A stretch of 35,646 bases of DNA. It comes from an uncultured Collinsella sp. Its GTDB lineage: Bacteria > Actinomycetota > Coriobacteriia > Coriobacteriales > Coriobacteriaceae. The position numbers and the translations under genes are program-made. The stretch lies in the NCBI GenBank assembly GCA_902495155.1, contig CABUWD010000006.1, positions 1 through 35,646 of the forward strand. Direction: 5' to 3'. The notes under the pieces were generated by a model. It saw only the letters and a program-made list of their open reading frames with translations. It was not told the origin of the DNA and ran no database searches. Below, one piece after another: positions 1-8,395 of this stretch (the stretch's first letter is position 1; every line of letters starts with the position of its first letter).

Positions 1-9
1 ATGCAAACG

Positions 10-585
10 CTACTTCTTCTTGGAGTCCTTCTTGTCCTCCTCGGCAGCTGCGCGCTCGATAAGAGCGTTGAGCTTGTTCTCGGACATGCCCTCGGCCTGC
101 GCGCGGTACATGTTGCGCAGGGGACGAATACGAGCGAAGTCGTAGATAAAGTCACCCAGGATGATGACATAGGACAAAACGATGCCGACCATCTGAACAG
201 GACTGGACACCGTGCCGCCGGGAATGAAGTAGAGCGAAGCCCAAATTGCCACGACGAGCACCATGCCAATGGCGAGCACAGCCCACCAAATACGGCGGCG
301 CTTGGTGTAGTCCTCATCCTGCTTGAGAAGGATATTCGACACCGTGTAGATGCGATCCTCGCGGGCGCGCTGCTTGGCCTTGCGGGCGCGTTTTTCCTCC
401 TTGGAAAGGCCTTCCAGGTTTTCGCCCTTCTCGAGCTCTTTGCGGCGTGCCTTGGATGATGCCGGCACGACGTGAACAGAGCTCGCTGCCTGACGGGCGG
501 GCTTAGCGGATGCGGCGGACTTGCGCGCAACCCCGGTAACCTCGCGGGATTGCGTGCGCTTGTTCGTGGCGCTGCGGGTACTCAC
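10..585 (-). CDS. Conserved hypothetical two-TM membrane protein downstream of purC
   Basis: 191 residues. I do not recognise a named family. The N-terminal 90 residues are very basic and rich in Ala, Lys and Arg and probably cytosolic. Two hydrophobic segments follow (about residues 100-120 and 130-148), then a charged tail ending in a Lys-rich stretch. The start is GTG directly after the purC stop codon (TAA then GTG), with a GGAG ribosome-binding site 9 bases upstream inside the end of purC, so the two genes are co-transcribed and probably translationally coupled. Nothing links it mechanistically to purine synthesis; co-location may be only positional. The function is unknown. Confidence 0.8.
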   Translation of the reverse strand: MSTRSATNKRTQSREVTGVARKSAASAKPARQAASSVHVVPASSKARRKELEKGENLEGLSKEEKRARKAKQRAREDRIYTVSNILLKQDEDYTKRRRIWWAVLAIGMVLVVAIWASLYFIPGGTVSSPVQMVGIVLSYVIILGDFIYDFARIRPLRNMYRAQAEGMSENKLNALIERAAAEEDKKDSKKK

Positions 586-1473
586 TTACGCGTTCTCCTT
601 CATGCTTGTGAACTGGGAGCCCGTGATGATTTGGAAGGCCTCGCGATAGCGCTCGGACGTGCCATCGATGACCTCGGCGGGCAGGTGCGGGGTCTCCCCC
701 GTCATATCCCAGTTGGCCTTGAGCCAATTTCGGACGAATTGTTTGTCGTAGCTAGGCTGGATCTTGCCCTCCTCGTAGCTGGCGGCAGGCCAGAAACGGC
801 TGGAGTCGGGCGTGAGGCACTCGTCGATCAGCGTGACCTTGTCATCAATAACACCGAACTCGAACTTGGTGTCGGCGATGATGATGCCTCGAGTCGCGGC
901 ATACTCGGCAGCGGCCTTGTAAATCTTGAGAGACAGGTCGCGAATCTGCGCGGCGACGTCCTCACCCACGATCTCGCAGCAACGCTCGAACGAAATGTTC
1001 TCGTCGTGATCGCCGATCTCGGCCTTCGTGGACGGCGTGAACAGCGGCTCGGGAAGCTTTGAGGCCTCGGTCAGGCCCTCGGGCAGCTGAATGCCGCAGA
1101 CGGTGCCGTTCTCGTCATAGGTCTTCTTGCCCGAACCGGTCAGATAGCCGCGGACGATGCACTCGATAGGAATCGTCTGGGCCTTCTTGACCAGCATGGC
1201 GCGACCAGCGAGATAGTCACGGTACTCGGCAAACTCCTCGGGGAAATCCGCCGGGTCGATGGAGACGAGGTGGTTGGGGACGATGTCGGCAAACTTATCG
1301 AACCAGAATGCCGAGATGCGGTTGAGCACCTCTCCCTTAAACGGAATCTCGTCGGGAAGAATGAAGTCGAACGCAGAAATGCGGTCGGTGGCGACCATCA
1401 GCAGGTTTTCACCGGCATCATAGATATCACGAACCTTGCCACGGGAATCCGGACGACGCTCCATCGTTGTCAC
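586..1473 (-). CDS. purC: Phosphoribosylaminoimidazole-succinocarboxamide synthase (SAICAR synthetase)
   Basis: PurC joins aspartate to CAIR with ATP to make SAICAR in de novo purine synthesis, in the cytosol. The roughly 295-residue protein has the N-terminal signature RGKVRDIYD, then ATDRISAFDF, the nucleotide-binding region VRGYLTGSG, and the C-terminal DTKFEFG and DECLTPDSSRFWP motifs, as in full-length PurC. A GTG at 1482 is in frame but lies inside the Shine-Dalgarno AAGGAG; the GTG at 1473, eight bases after it, is the better start. It heads a two-gene unit with the membrane protein downstream. purB lies 7 kb away on the same strand, so the pathway genes are dispersed. Confidence 0.97.
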   Translation of the reverse strand: MTTMERRPDSRGKVRDIYDAGENLLMVATDRISAFDFILPDEIPFKGEVLNRISAFWFDKFADIVPNHLVSIDPADFPEEFAEYRDYLAGRAMLVKKAQTIPIECIVRGYLTGSGKKTYDENGTVCGIQLPEGLTEASKLPEPLFTPSTKAEIGDHDENISFERCCEIVGEDVAAQIRDLSLKIYKAAAEYAATRGIIIADTKFEFGVIDDKVTLIDECLTPDSSRFWPAASYEEGKIQPSYDKQFVRNWLKANWDMTGETPHLPAEVIDGTSERYREAFQIITGSQFTSMKENA

Positions 1474-1582
1474 GTGAGTCACTCCTTACCTAAATACGAC
1501 AGTAATGCGGGTTCTTCCCCGCACGTTTTCGCAAACTCGGAGCGGCAGGGACGAAACCCCTCCTTCACCGAATAGCGAAAAG

Positions 1583-3148
1583 CTAGTGCTCCATTGTAGT
1601 AGATGCCGCGTCCGCCGTGTGCTCGCGAGGCAGATGAATCGTAAAAGTCGTACCCTTTCCAAGCTCCGACTCCACGGATATGTAGCCGTGATGACGCTCG
1701 ACAATCTGTTTGGTCACGGCGAGGCCCACGCCCAGGCCACCCGCCTCGCGGGCGCGACTGGCGTCGGCACGCCAAAAACGACCGAAGATGCGCGACAAAT
1801 CATCCTTGGCGATACCGATGCCCGTATCCGAAACCGCAATATCGACGTGCTTGCGGTCGCTGAGCACCGACACCACAACCCAACCCCCCTCGGGGGTATA
1901 GCGCATGGCATTACTCATGAGGTTGATGACGCATTGCGTGATCATATCGGGATCCGCCTCGACAACGTCATCGTGGCCCTGCGTCTCATCTGCAAAGCGC
2001 AAGCGCAGGTCGCGGTCGGCAAACAGGCGCTCCTGGCCATTCACAATCGAACGCACAAACGGCACCATATCCACCGGCTCCAGGTTGAGCGGCGCGGTAC
2101 TGTTTTCCATGCGCGACAGGTCGAGCATCTGCTGCACCAGACGGGCCAGACGACGTGTCTCGGATGCGACTGTCTCCAGGTGTTCGTCGTCGGTGGGGTA
2201 CACGCCGTCCTGCATGGCCTCGACCGTTGCAAGCATGGCCATGAGAGGCGTACGCAGCTCATGAGCCACATCGGAAGTCAGGCGCTTCTCGTGCTTCATG
2301 TCCTTCTCGAGTGAGGTGGCCATCTCGTCGAAGGTCTCTCCCAGCTGATCGATCTCATCATCGCCGCGCAAGCCCGTACGAGCGGACAGGTCTCCATCGC
2401 GAATCTGCTTGGCGGTGCTGGTAATACGATGAATCGGCTTGGTGAGCATGCGCGACATGAGCGCTCCGATAACGACCGAGATGCAGACGGCCACAACCGC
2501 GGCAAGGGCCATGGCGTTAAAGGTCTTCTCTCTGAATGCCGAGTCTGCCCTGGTGAGCAGGGCATCGGAGCCAACCGCCCACAATTTGACCTGACCCACG
2601 TGCTCGCCGGAGGACGTCACGATCTCAACGTTGGCAACACTATTGGAATCGGTGGGAGCAGACGAGACTGGGCTGTGCGATGCCTTCTTTCCGCTCGTAT
2701 CGTCGGTCGTCGCCTGATTTTCGCGTACATCGGCAGTAGCGCTTGCCGAGGGCCACGAGTCGTCGTAGACGATGACGCCCTTTTTATTGACGACCTGCAT
2801 ACCAAGATCGTCGGACACCAAGCTCGATGTCGCGACCGTACGCAGCTCCCCCGCAGTCCAAGAACCGTTTTCCTCATATGACGTTGCCAACTTTTCGGCA
2901 GCGGAATTGGCGATTTCGACAATATTGGAGCGCGTGTAATCCGTAAAAACCGTGCCCCATACAACGGAGACTACGCCCACCAGCACCAATACCGTCATGA
3001 GCGATGTCAGGGCAAAAGCCAGGGCCATGCGCGAGGGATAGCTCATCGTTGGCCGTGAATCGGAACGAGGCGTGTTCCAACTAGCCTTGGAACCCGCCTC
3101 GTTCTCCTGCTTATGCTTTTGCCCGATTTCAAAGCGCGCAGGTGTCAT
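1583..3148 (-). CDS. Two-component sensor histidine kinase (HAMP-HisKA-HATPase)
   Basis: 521 residues. After a 40-residue cytosolic stretch there is TM1 (about 41-68), an extracytoplasmic sensor region of about 140 residues with a Ser/Thr/Asp-rich linker, TM2 (about 213-235) and a HAMP segment (TKPIHRITSTAKQIRDGDL). The HisKA box has His296 in DVAHELRTP. The C-terminal ATPase carries the N-box (NLMSNAMRYTPEGG), the G1 box DTGIGIAKDDL, the F-box and the G2 box GGLGVGLAV. It autophosphorylates and passes phosphate to the regulator encoded just upstream, whose stop codon is 12 bases before this start. The stimulus cannot be read from sequence: the sensor region is family-variable. An ATG with an AAGGAA site supports the start. 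Confidence 0.95.
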   Translation of the reverse strand: MTPARFEIGQKHKQENEAGSKASWNTPRSDSRPTMSYPSRMALAFALTSLMTVLVLVGVVSVVWGTVFTDYTRSNIVEIANSAAEKLATSYEENGSWTAGELRTVATSSLVSDDLGMQVVNKKGVIVYDDSWPSASATADVRENQATTDDTSGKKASHSPVSSAPTDSNSVANVEIVTSSGEHVGQVKLWAVGSDALLTRADSAFREKTFNAMALAAVVAVCISVVIGALMSRMLTKPIHRITSTAKQIRDGDLSARTGLRGDDEIDQLGETFDEMATSLEKDMKHEKRLTSDVAHELRTPLMAMLATVEAMQDGVYPTDDEHLETVASETRRLARLVQQMLDLSRMENSTAPLNLEPVDMVPFVRSIVNGQERLFADRDLRLRFADETQGHDDVVEADPDMITQCVINLMSNAMRYTPEGGWVVVSVLSDRKHVDIAVSDTGIGIAKDDLSRIFGRFWRADASRAREAGGLGVGLAVTKQIVERHHGYISVESELGKGTTFTIHLPREHTADAASTTMEH

Positions 3149-3160
3149 ATGTGATTTCCT

Positions 3161-3883
3161 TTATTTCTCGTCCGACTTATCGGTCTTGGTCGGAGCCTCG
3201 AAGCGATAGCCGACACCGTGGACGGTGTAGAGCCACTTGGGCTTCTTGGGGTCGTCGCCCAGCTTGGCGCGAAGGTTCTTCACGTGGCTGTCGATGGTGC
3301 GCTCGTAACCCTCAAAGTCGTAGCCGAGCACCTTCTCGACCAGCTCCATGCGGTTGTAGACGCGGCCGGGGTGACGGGCAAGCGTGGTGAGCAGCTTGAA
3401 CTCGGAAGCCGTCAGGTCAACTTCCTTGCCCTCGACCAAAATCTTGTGGCCCGAGATGTCAATGACCAGATCGCCAAAGTCGAGCACCTCGACGGCCGGC
3501 TCATCGGCCTGGTGGGCACGGCGGAACAAGGCGCGCACGCGCGCGACAAGCTCGCGCGGCGAGAACGGCTTGATCAGGTAGTCGTCGGCCCCGAGCTCGA
3601 GGCCGATAATACGGTCCTCGATCTCGCCCTTGGCCGTCAGCATAATGATGGGGACATCCGAGGTGTCGCGAATGGTGCGGCAAACGCGCTCGCCGGGAAT
3701 CTTAGGGAGCATGAGGTCGAGCACGACCAGGTCGAACTGATGCTTCTCGAACTCCTCGATAGCGGACTGGCCGTCGCCCACGCCCACAACCCAATAGCCC
3801 TCGCGCTCGAGATAGGCAGCGACAGCGTCACGGATTGCCTTCTCATCCTCGACCAGCAGAATCTTTTTTGCATCTGAAGCCAT
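3161..3883 (-). CDS. OmpR/PhoB-family response regulator
   Basis: 240 residues: a receiver domain followed by a winged-helix DNA-binding domain. The receiver has the acidic pair (VEDE), the phospho-acceptor Asp56 in VVLDLMLP, the conserved Thr and Lys (MLTAKGE), and the K of IKPFSPREL. The C-terminal domain has the typical end ERTIDSHVKNLRAKLGDDPKKP...YTVHGVGYRF. I place the start at the ATG at 3883 (MASDAKK), because the in-frame upstream start at 3904 adds a seven-residue extension absent from the family. It is the first gene of a two-gene operon with the histidine kinase and presumably its partner. Its regulon is unknown. Confidence 0.95.
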   Translation of the reverse strand: MASDAKKILLVEDEKAIRDAVAAYLEREGYWVVGVGDGQSAIEEFEKHQFDLVVLDLMLPKIPGERVCRTIRDTSDVPIIMLTAKGEIEDRIIGLELGADDYLIKPFSPRELVARVRALFRRAHQADEPAVEVLDFGDLVIDISGHKILVEGKEVDLTASEFKLLTTLARHPGRVYNRMELVEKVLGYDFEGYERTIDSHVKNLRAKLGDDPKKPKWLYTVHGVGYRFEAPTKTDKSDEK

Positions 3884-4036
3884 AACACGGCCCCCCTGTC
3901 TCAATTAGCTAAGAACAAGCTCATTTTAACGCACCTGAGCCCACCGGGTATCGCATGGGTGCGATAGCTCGGCGGGCGGTACTCATAGTCACAACGCGCT
4001 TATTCCCCTGCCGAGCCCTTTTTAACCCCTCGGAGA

Positions 4037-5248
4037 CTAAAGAGAGAACAAGCGAGCGGTAACCGTCTCGGGAATTCCCTGGCTGTTACGCACCGTTGCG
4101 TACGTTAAGAACGAGTTCGATTTACCCGCCGTAGCAGGATAATCGCCATACTCCAAGGCTCGGTCGGGCGACAGAAGCGAGCCGTAGGTCTTAGCCGAAG
4201 TGTCAATCAAAAAATGTGACGCCTGAACTTTAACCAGGTATTTATTTTTCCTTCCCGCAGCGCACGCGAGCGGCTCACGCGAAAGGAAGAGATACGGCCC
4301 GCCCTCGTTACCGATATAGGTGCCCATATTGCCCAGGCTACCCACACCGCTATACGTCGCCTCAATGGAGAACACGAAGGTGTCGCCCATATACACGGCC
4401 TCGAAAGGCGAAACCGACGAAGGAAGCACCAGCTGAGCTCGCTTCGTGTTGTTGCCGTCAGTCAGGTCGATCGCCGTCATACCGTAATAGACGCCCTCAT
4501 CATTGTGCACGCGGGGCGAGATGGTCAGGATGCCGTCGCTCACACGCGGGGCGGATGCGAAGCGGCCCGTCGACTTCCAAATAACCTCAGGCTTGGACTC
4601 GCTGGGCGACTGACGGTAGCAGTACGAATCGTTACTCGTCTTGGTGCCGCCGGACGAAGGCATCTTATACCAGATGACCGACGACCCATACGCTGTGAAG
4701 AGCGGCGGATCGTAGTTTTCGCCACCGCGGTCGAGCTCGACAGCGTTGCCGGTAAGGGAGGAGCCTGCAGGGTTTTGCGCATAGAGTTTCCAAGACGCAT
4801 TGGCAAAGTTCATCTCGACCCACGCGAACACGCCATCACCCGCGCGAACGTCGTAAAACGCATAACCGGTTCCCTCAATGGGATCCTCGATAAGTGTGGT
4901 AAGCGAGCCATCGCCCAGGTTGAGCACACCAAGCGTATTGGCATGCAGGGCAGAAGCAGGCGCCATCATCGCGGCAGCGTAGTCGCCATCGCAGTAGTAC
5001 AGCAGCGTGCCCAGCGGCAGCGTCCACGAGGCTGCGGGCTCAAGATCGATATCGACAGCCTCGTACTCATCAGTGATCGAGACAATCTTCGAATCGTCCT
5101 TGATAACCTGCGGCTCGCCAGCGGCGTCATCACTCGTGCCCGTTTTTTTCGAGCAACCGGCCAGTACGGCAGCAGCACCGGTAGCGGCGCCACCCAGCAC
5201 AAAACCTCGACGCGTTATTCCATTCTTAAAGCGATCAGCGATGCTCAT
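4037..5248 (-). CDS. Tat-exported lipoprotein of unknown function, possibly beta-propeller
   Basis: 403 residues from the ATG at 5248. The N-terminus has a twin-arginine signal (ITRRGFVLGG, Arg13-Arg14) leading into a lipobox (VLAGC, Cys32), followed by a Ser/Thr/Asp linker. It should be folded in the cytosol, exported by Tat and lipid-anchored outside. The body is beta-rich, with repeating short strands and many Gly/Asp/Tyr/Trp residues, suggesting a propeller; this is an inference from composition. No catalytic motif is recognised. The start overlaps the stop codon of the upstream TSCPD gene (TAATG), so translation is coupled. A longer in-frame ORF to 5302 adds an Arg-rich extension that would bury the Tat motif; I reject it. 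Confidence 0.85.
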   Translation of the reverse strand: MSIADRFKNGITRRGFVLGGAATGAAAVLAGCSKKTGTSDDAAGEPQVIKDDSKIVSITDEYEAVDIDLEPAASWTLPLGTLLYYCDGDYAAAMMAPASALHANTLGVLNLGDGSLTTLIEDPIEGTGYAFYDVRAGDGVFAWVEMNFANASWKLYAQNPAGSSLTGNAVELDRGGENYDPPLFTAYGSSVIWYKMPSSGGTKTSNDSYCYRQSPSESKPEVIWKSTGRFASAPRVSDGILTISPRVHNDEGVYYGMTAIDLTDGNNTKRAQLVLPSSVSPFEAVYMGDTFVFSIEATYSGVGSLGNMGTYIGNEGGPYLFLSREPLACAAGRKNKYLVKVQASHFLIDTSAKTYGSLLSPDRALEYGDYPATAGKSNSFLTYATVRNSQGIPETVTARLFSL

Positions 5249-5511
5249 TAGGCGATCTCTGCGCGAGCGGCCTCGATAGCGCGCGTAAGCTGATCGGCGC
5301 AAGAGGTCTTTTTCATACCGCAGGTATTACCGGCGAGAACCTCGATTACGCGATCGGCGGGAGCGCCTTCGACCAGCCTGGAGATGGCCTTGAGGTTGCC
5401 ATCGCAGCCGCCGGTAAACTCGACGCCCAGCACCTTGCTGCCATCGTCAGAGAGATTGAGGTGAATATTGCGAGAGCATACACCCTGAGGCTTGTAGTCA
5501 AAACTAATCAT
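5248..5511 (-). CDS. TSCPD domain protein (TIGR03905-like)
   Basis: 87 residues. The sequence matches the small stand-alone TSCPD family, related to the C-terminal zinc-binding domain of some ribonucleotide reductases. Visible features are the N-terminal Cys in GVCSRNI, the GCDGNLKAISRLVEG core, and Cys residues in GNTCGMKKTSCADQL that could hold a metal. The biochemical role of the stand-alone family is not established. It starts at an ATG after a weak GGGGAT site and its stop overlaps the start of the Tat lipoprotein by one base, so the two form an operon. Confidence 0.85.
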   Translation of the reverse strand: MISFDYKPQGVCSRNIHLNLSDDGSKVLGVEFTGGCDGNLKAISRLVEGAPADRVIEVLAGNTCGMKKTSCADQLTRAIEAARAEIA

Positions 5512-5624
5512 TGAGATCCCCTCTCAGAAAGAAATTTCAGTCGTCTATTATCCCCGCCTGGACCGACTTATTATCGCAAGCACCGATTCAACATCCTACG
5601 ATGCTTGGACTGGCGGGGGCAAGA

Positions 5625-7424
5625 TTAGCAGTCCGCACCCCGTACGTGGACCATGCGCTTCTCCCGATACATATTGTGGTCGGCGACGCGATATACATCG
5701 GCCAGCGTATTTCCAGCCGTCTCGACGGTCGCCACGCCAATCGATGCGCTGACCGTCAGGGTCTCATCGCTTACCGCGGCAAGACCGAGACGAAGATCCT
5801 GTTCCAGCCCGAGCGCAGACTCGTTGTCAGTATGGGGGCAAACCAGCAAAAACTCGTCGCCGCCAACGCGCATCGGCAGGTAATCCGCACCAGCCACCCG
5901 CCGCAGCACGGACGCCGTCCGTCGCAGCAGTTCATCCCCCATCTCGTGACCATAAATGTCGTTGGTCCGCTTGAGATAATTACAGTCCACCATAATCACG
6001 CTCACTGGCAAGTCCTCGTTTACCAGGCTATCTCCACGCGATTCCAGATAGTTGCGGTTGCGAAGCCCCGTCAGTTTATCTTGGTATGACAGCTCCTCGG
6101 CATGCTTGACCATCGATATGTTGTGCGTCGCCACGACGACCGAATCCAACCGGCCTTGCTCATCGCGATGCTGGGGGACAACCTGTAGCGAGTACCAAGT
6201 GCCTCGACAATCTCGCACCTCGGCAGCCAAGTACGGTACGCCCTCCATGCGTTCACGAAGCGTACTTATATCTACGAGCCCCACAACCGCTTCGCGGCTT
6301 TCGGGGCTCACGATATCCCGGCAGACCGTGTCCATAAAGTCATATGCCTCGCTATGCTCGGCAAACATCTTCGCTATCGCCGGCGACATATTGATTCCCT
6401 CGATCTCGAGGGTGTCAAGATGCAAAAGGAAGGTCGAATCGTAGATGGCGCTTATGGCATTGATAATACCGAGCTGTTTATCCTTTTCGACCAAATTGCG
6501 GTGGTCAGCGATATTTCGAGCCAACAGTACCACGACCCAAAACGCAAGGCACACCAAGACGCCGACGGCGACAAATGAAATCCTGTCAGACATGACCTCA
6601 GATTTGGGATATAGCGCAAACAGGCGGTAGTCCTTATATGCCGCACGCACGGCATATAAGGTGGTCCCCCGATATTCGATACGTGTTACGCCCTCGTCTT
6701 TCCAGTCAATTCCGCTATCGGCGAGAAGCCGGGCAAGGGTTATATCGACGGTCGAATCGTTTGAAGAAACGATTTGCGCATCGCGCATCACAAGCACTGT
6801 TGGACTCTGATGGAACGTGTTGTTCACAAGGACGTCGGCGATCGTGTATGAATAGTCATCGGCGGGCTCAGCCGCAAGGGATCGATACCCCAACGCCACC
6901 CCATCACCGTATGGAACGGCACTCACGGCAAAGTCGACACCGCGGCGCTCGACAGCGGTCGAGTAGGAAACTTTGGACCCTCGATACATCGATGCGATCG
7001 ACGAACAGGCCAGCTCCTCTCGCCACAGCATGAGTGGATCGCGGCCGTCGATATCGTAATGGGCGACCATATGACCATCGGCGTCCATGACCAACATTCC
7101 CGAAAGGCTCTCGGTATGGACATATTCCTCGACCAGATCGTCGTTGACTTCAAATCGATCCGGCGGCAAGAACGTCGCAAACGACTCGAGCGCCGCATCC
7201 AAATTGTGCGTCGCCTCGGTTTTTCTTCCCTGTTCATATCGGTCATATTTTTCGCAGGCATTTTTTAAAAACACCATGGTTTCCTGGCCGAACCCAAGCG
7301 TTTTATCAAGGCAGCGATGCGTGCCAACCATATAGAGCAGACTCAGTAGGGCAACGCTGGCCACGATGCCGATGCCCACTGCGGCTAAACTCTTTCGGCG
7401 AAAGCGGCGCTCGTCATTTGTCAT
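5625..7424 (-). CDS. Membrane diguanylate cyclase with extracytoplasmic sensor, PAS-like region and GGDEF domain
   Basis: 599 residues. TM1 (about 12-34), an extracytoplasmic region of about 245 residues with Cache-like features (GMLVMDADGHMVAHYD, later LVMRDAQIVSSND), TM2 (about 283-305), a PAS-like segment (about 320-430), then a GGDEF domain. The active loop is intact (RVGGDEF, 519-525), as are the metal and GTP motifs (VDCNYLKRTND, YGHEMGDELL). It should make c-di-GMP from two GTP at the inner face of the membrane. I see no RxxD inhibitory site at the usual place before GGDEF, so feedback inhibition may be absent. Its ATG overlaps the stop of the upstream solute-binding protein gene by 4 bases (7421-7424), suggesting that protein feeds its sensor. 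Confidence 0.9.
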   Translation of the reverse strand: MTNDERRFRRKSLAAVGIGIVASVALLSLLYMVGTHRCLDKTLGFGQETMVFLKNACEKYDRYEQGRKTEATHNLDAALESFATFLPPDRFEVNDDLVEEYVHTESLSGMLVMDADGHMVAHYDIDGRDPLMLWREELACSSIASMYRGSKVSYSTAVERRGVDFAVSAVPYGDGVALGYRSLAAEPADDYSYTIADVLVNNTFHQSPTVLVMRDAQIVSSNDSTVDITLARLLADSGIDWKDEGVTRIEYRGTTLYAVRAAYKDYRLFALYPKSEVMSDRISFVAVGVLVCLAFWVVVLLARNIADHRNLVEKDKQLGIINAISAIYDSTFLLHLDTLEIEGINMSPAIAKMFAEHSEAYDFMDTVCRDIVSPESREAVVGLVDISTLRERMEGVPYLAAEVRDCRGTWYSLQVVPQHRDEQGRLDSVVVATHNISMVKHAEELSYQDKLTGLRNRNYLESRGDSLVNEDLPVSVIMVDCNYLKRTNDIYGHEMGDELLRRTASVLRRVAGADYLPMRVGGDEFLLVCPHTDNESALGLEQDLRLGLAAVSDETLTVSASIGVATVETAGNTLADVYRVADHNMYREKRMVHVRGADC

Positions 7425-8293
7425 GATTCCGCTCCTTGCCCGCCTGTCGTCGCTCCTGCTTTGTAATTGTCCACAATGTGCTCTATCGTGCCGTCTCGAT
7501 CCATGTCGGACAGTGCGGTATCGAGGTTTTTGACGTACTCCCCCTCATAGCTATCATCAAACGCGACGCCCAGGTCAACCGTCATAACGTTGTCGGCGAA
7601 CACACGATAAACGCCAGGATACTGGGCAACGAGTCGATCAAGCGACTGAACGTCCGCCATCCAACAGTCGACATACCCTTTGGTGAGGGCGGCTTTGCAG
7701 AGTTCGGCAGAACCATACGATTTGATTTGCACGTCCGGCGAGATATCCAGATCCCCTACGAGCAATCGGCGTTCGCTCACCGAGCCCGCAATCACCGCAA
7801 TGGTCTTGCTTCCATCGAGATGCGCCAAGGACTTGATGCCACTCGTTTTCTTGGCGGCGACCGAAACCGTCAGGGTCAAATACGGCTCAGTCCAGTAATA
7901 CTTATCCTCGCGATAACAGGGAGAATAGTCGCACCACAGGCAATCGATATCGCCGTTTTTGAGTAGGCGATCACGGTCATTCCAAGATATGTCGATAAAT
8001 TGCGGCTTGATCCCCGCGCGCTTGCAGGCCTCGCGGGCGATGTCGATATCGATACCGGCGTAATCGCCCGTGGTATCGACATACACATAGGGGTCGTTAT
8101 CCGTAACGCCGATTTTGAGTACCGGGAGGTCTTTGTCGGCTTCATTCGGGGAGGAAGAACTGCTTCGAACGGCATACGTCAGGGCGGCCACACAGGCGGC
8201 GACAAGGAGCATGAGCGTAAACGAGACGATGGCGGCTCGCTTGATACGTCCGGGCACACGCCTCCCTTCATCGAAACAGCAGTCGGATTTCAT
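7421..8293 (-). CDS. Family 3 extracellular solute-binding protein, membrane-anchored
   Basis: About 290 residues. A hydrophobic segment (about 20-42) contains VAAC, which could be a lipobox, but the hydrophobic run continues past it, so a simple TM anchor is equally likely. The rest is the amino-acid-type binding fold (SBP_bac_3): LKIGVTDNDPYVY, then AGIDIDIAREACKRAGI, the lobe-crossing WTEPYLTL, and GVAFDDSYEGEYVKNLDTALSDMDRDGTI. The likely ligand is a polar amino acid or similar small molecule. No ABC permease or ATPase is adjacent; instead it overlaps a diguanylate cyclase gene by 4 bases. The start is uncertain: ATG 8293 lacks a clear ribosome-binding site, but the ORF extension to 8347 runs through the purB terminator and is unlikely. 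Confidence 0.85.
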   Translation of the reverse strand: MKSDCCFDEGRRVPGRIKRAAIVSFTLMLLVAACVAALTYAVRSSSSSPNEADKDLPVLKIGVTDNDPYVYVDTTGDYAGIDIDIAREACKRAGIKPQFIDISWNDRDRLLKNGDIDCLWCDYSPCYREDKYYWTEPYLTLTVSVAAKKTSGIKSLAHLDGSKTIAVIAGSVSERRLLVGDLDISPDVQIKSYGSAELCKAALTKGYVDCWMADVQSLDRLVAQYPGVYRVFADNVMTVDLGVAFDDSYEGEYVKNLDTALSDMDRDGTIEHIVDNYKAGATTGGQGAES

Positions 8294-8319
8294 TTTATAC
8301 CCGGGGCTGATGCGGCGAT

Positions 8320-8352
8320 AAAAAAGCGCCTCACCCAAGATGGGCAAGGCGC
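8320..8352 (-). terminator. Rho-independent terminator after purB
   Basis: On the minus strand a GC-rich hairpin (outer stem of 6 bp, a 2x2 internal loop, then 4 bp) is followed by six T. It lies 44 bases past the purB stop codon and 27 bases before the solute-binding protein start. Confidence 0.85.
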
Positions 8353-8395
8353 CAAAGGCTGAAATGCATCCGCAAGCGGTCGAATTAGGCTAACC

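Noticed and set aside
3949..3966. Hairpin TATCGCA-TGGG-TGCGATA before the response regulator
   Set aside because: A short isolated dyad with no T-tract and no repeat elsewhere; too weak to call an operator or terminator.
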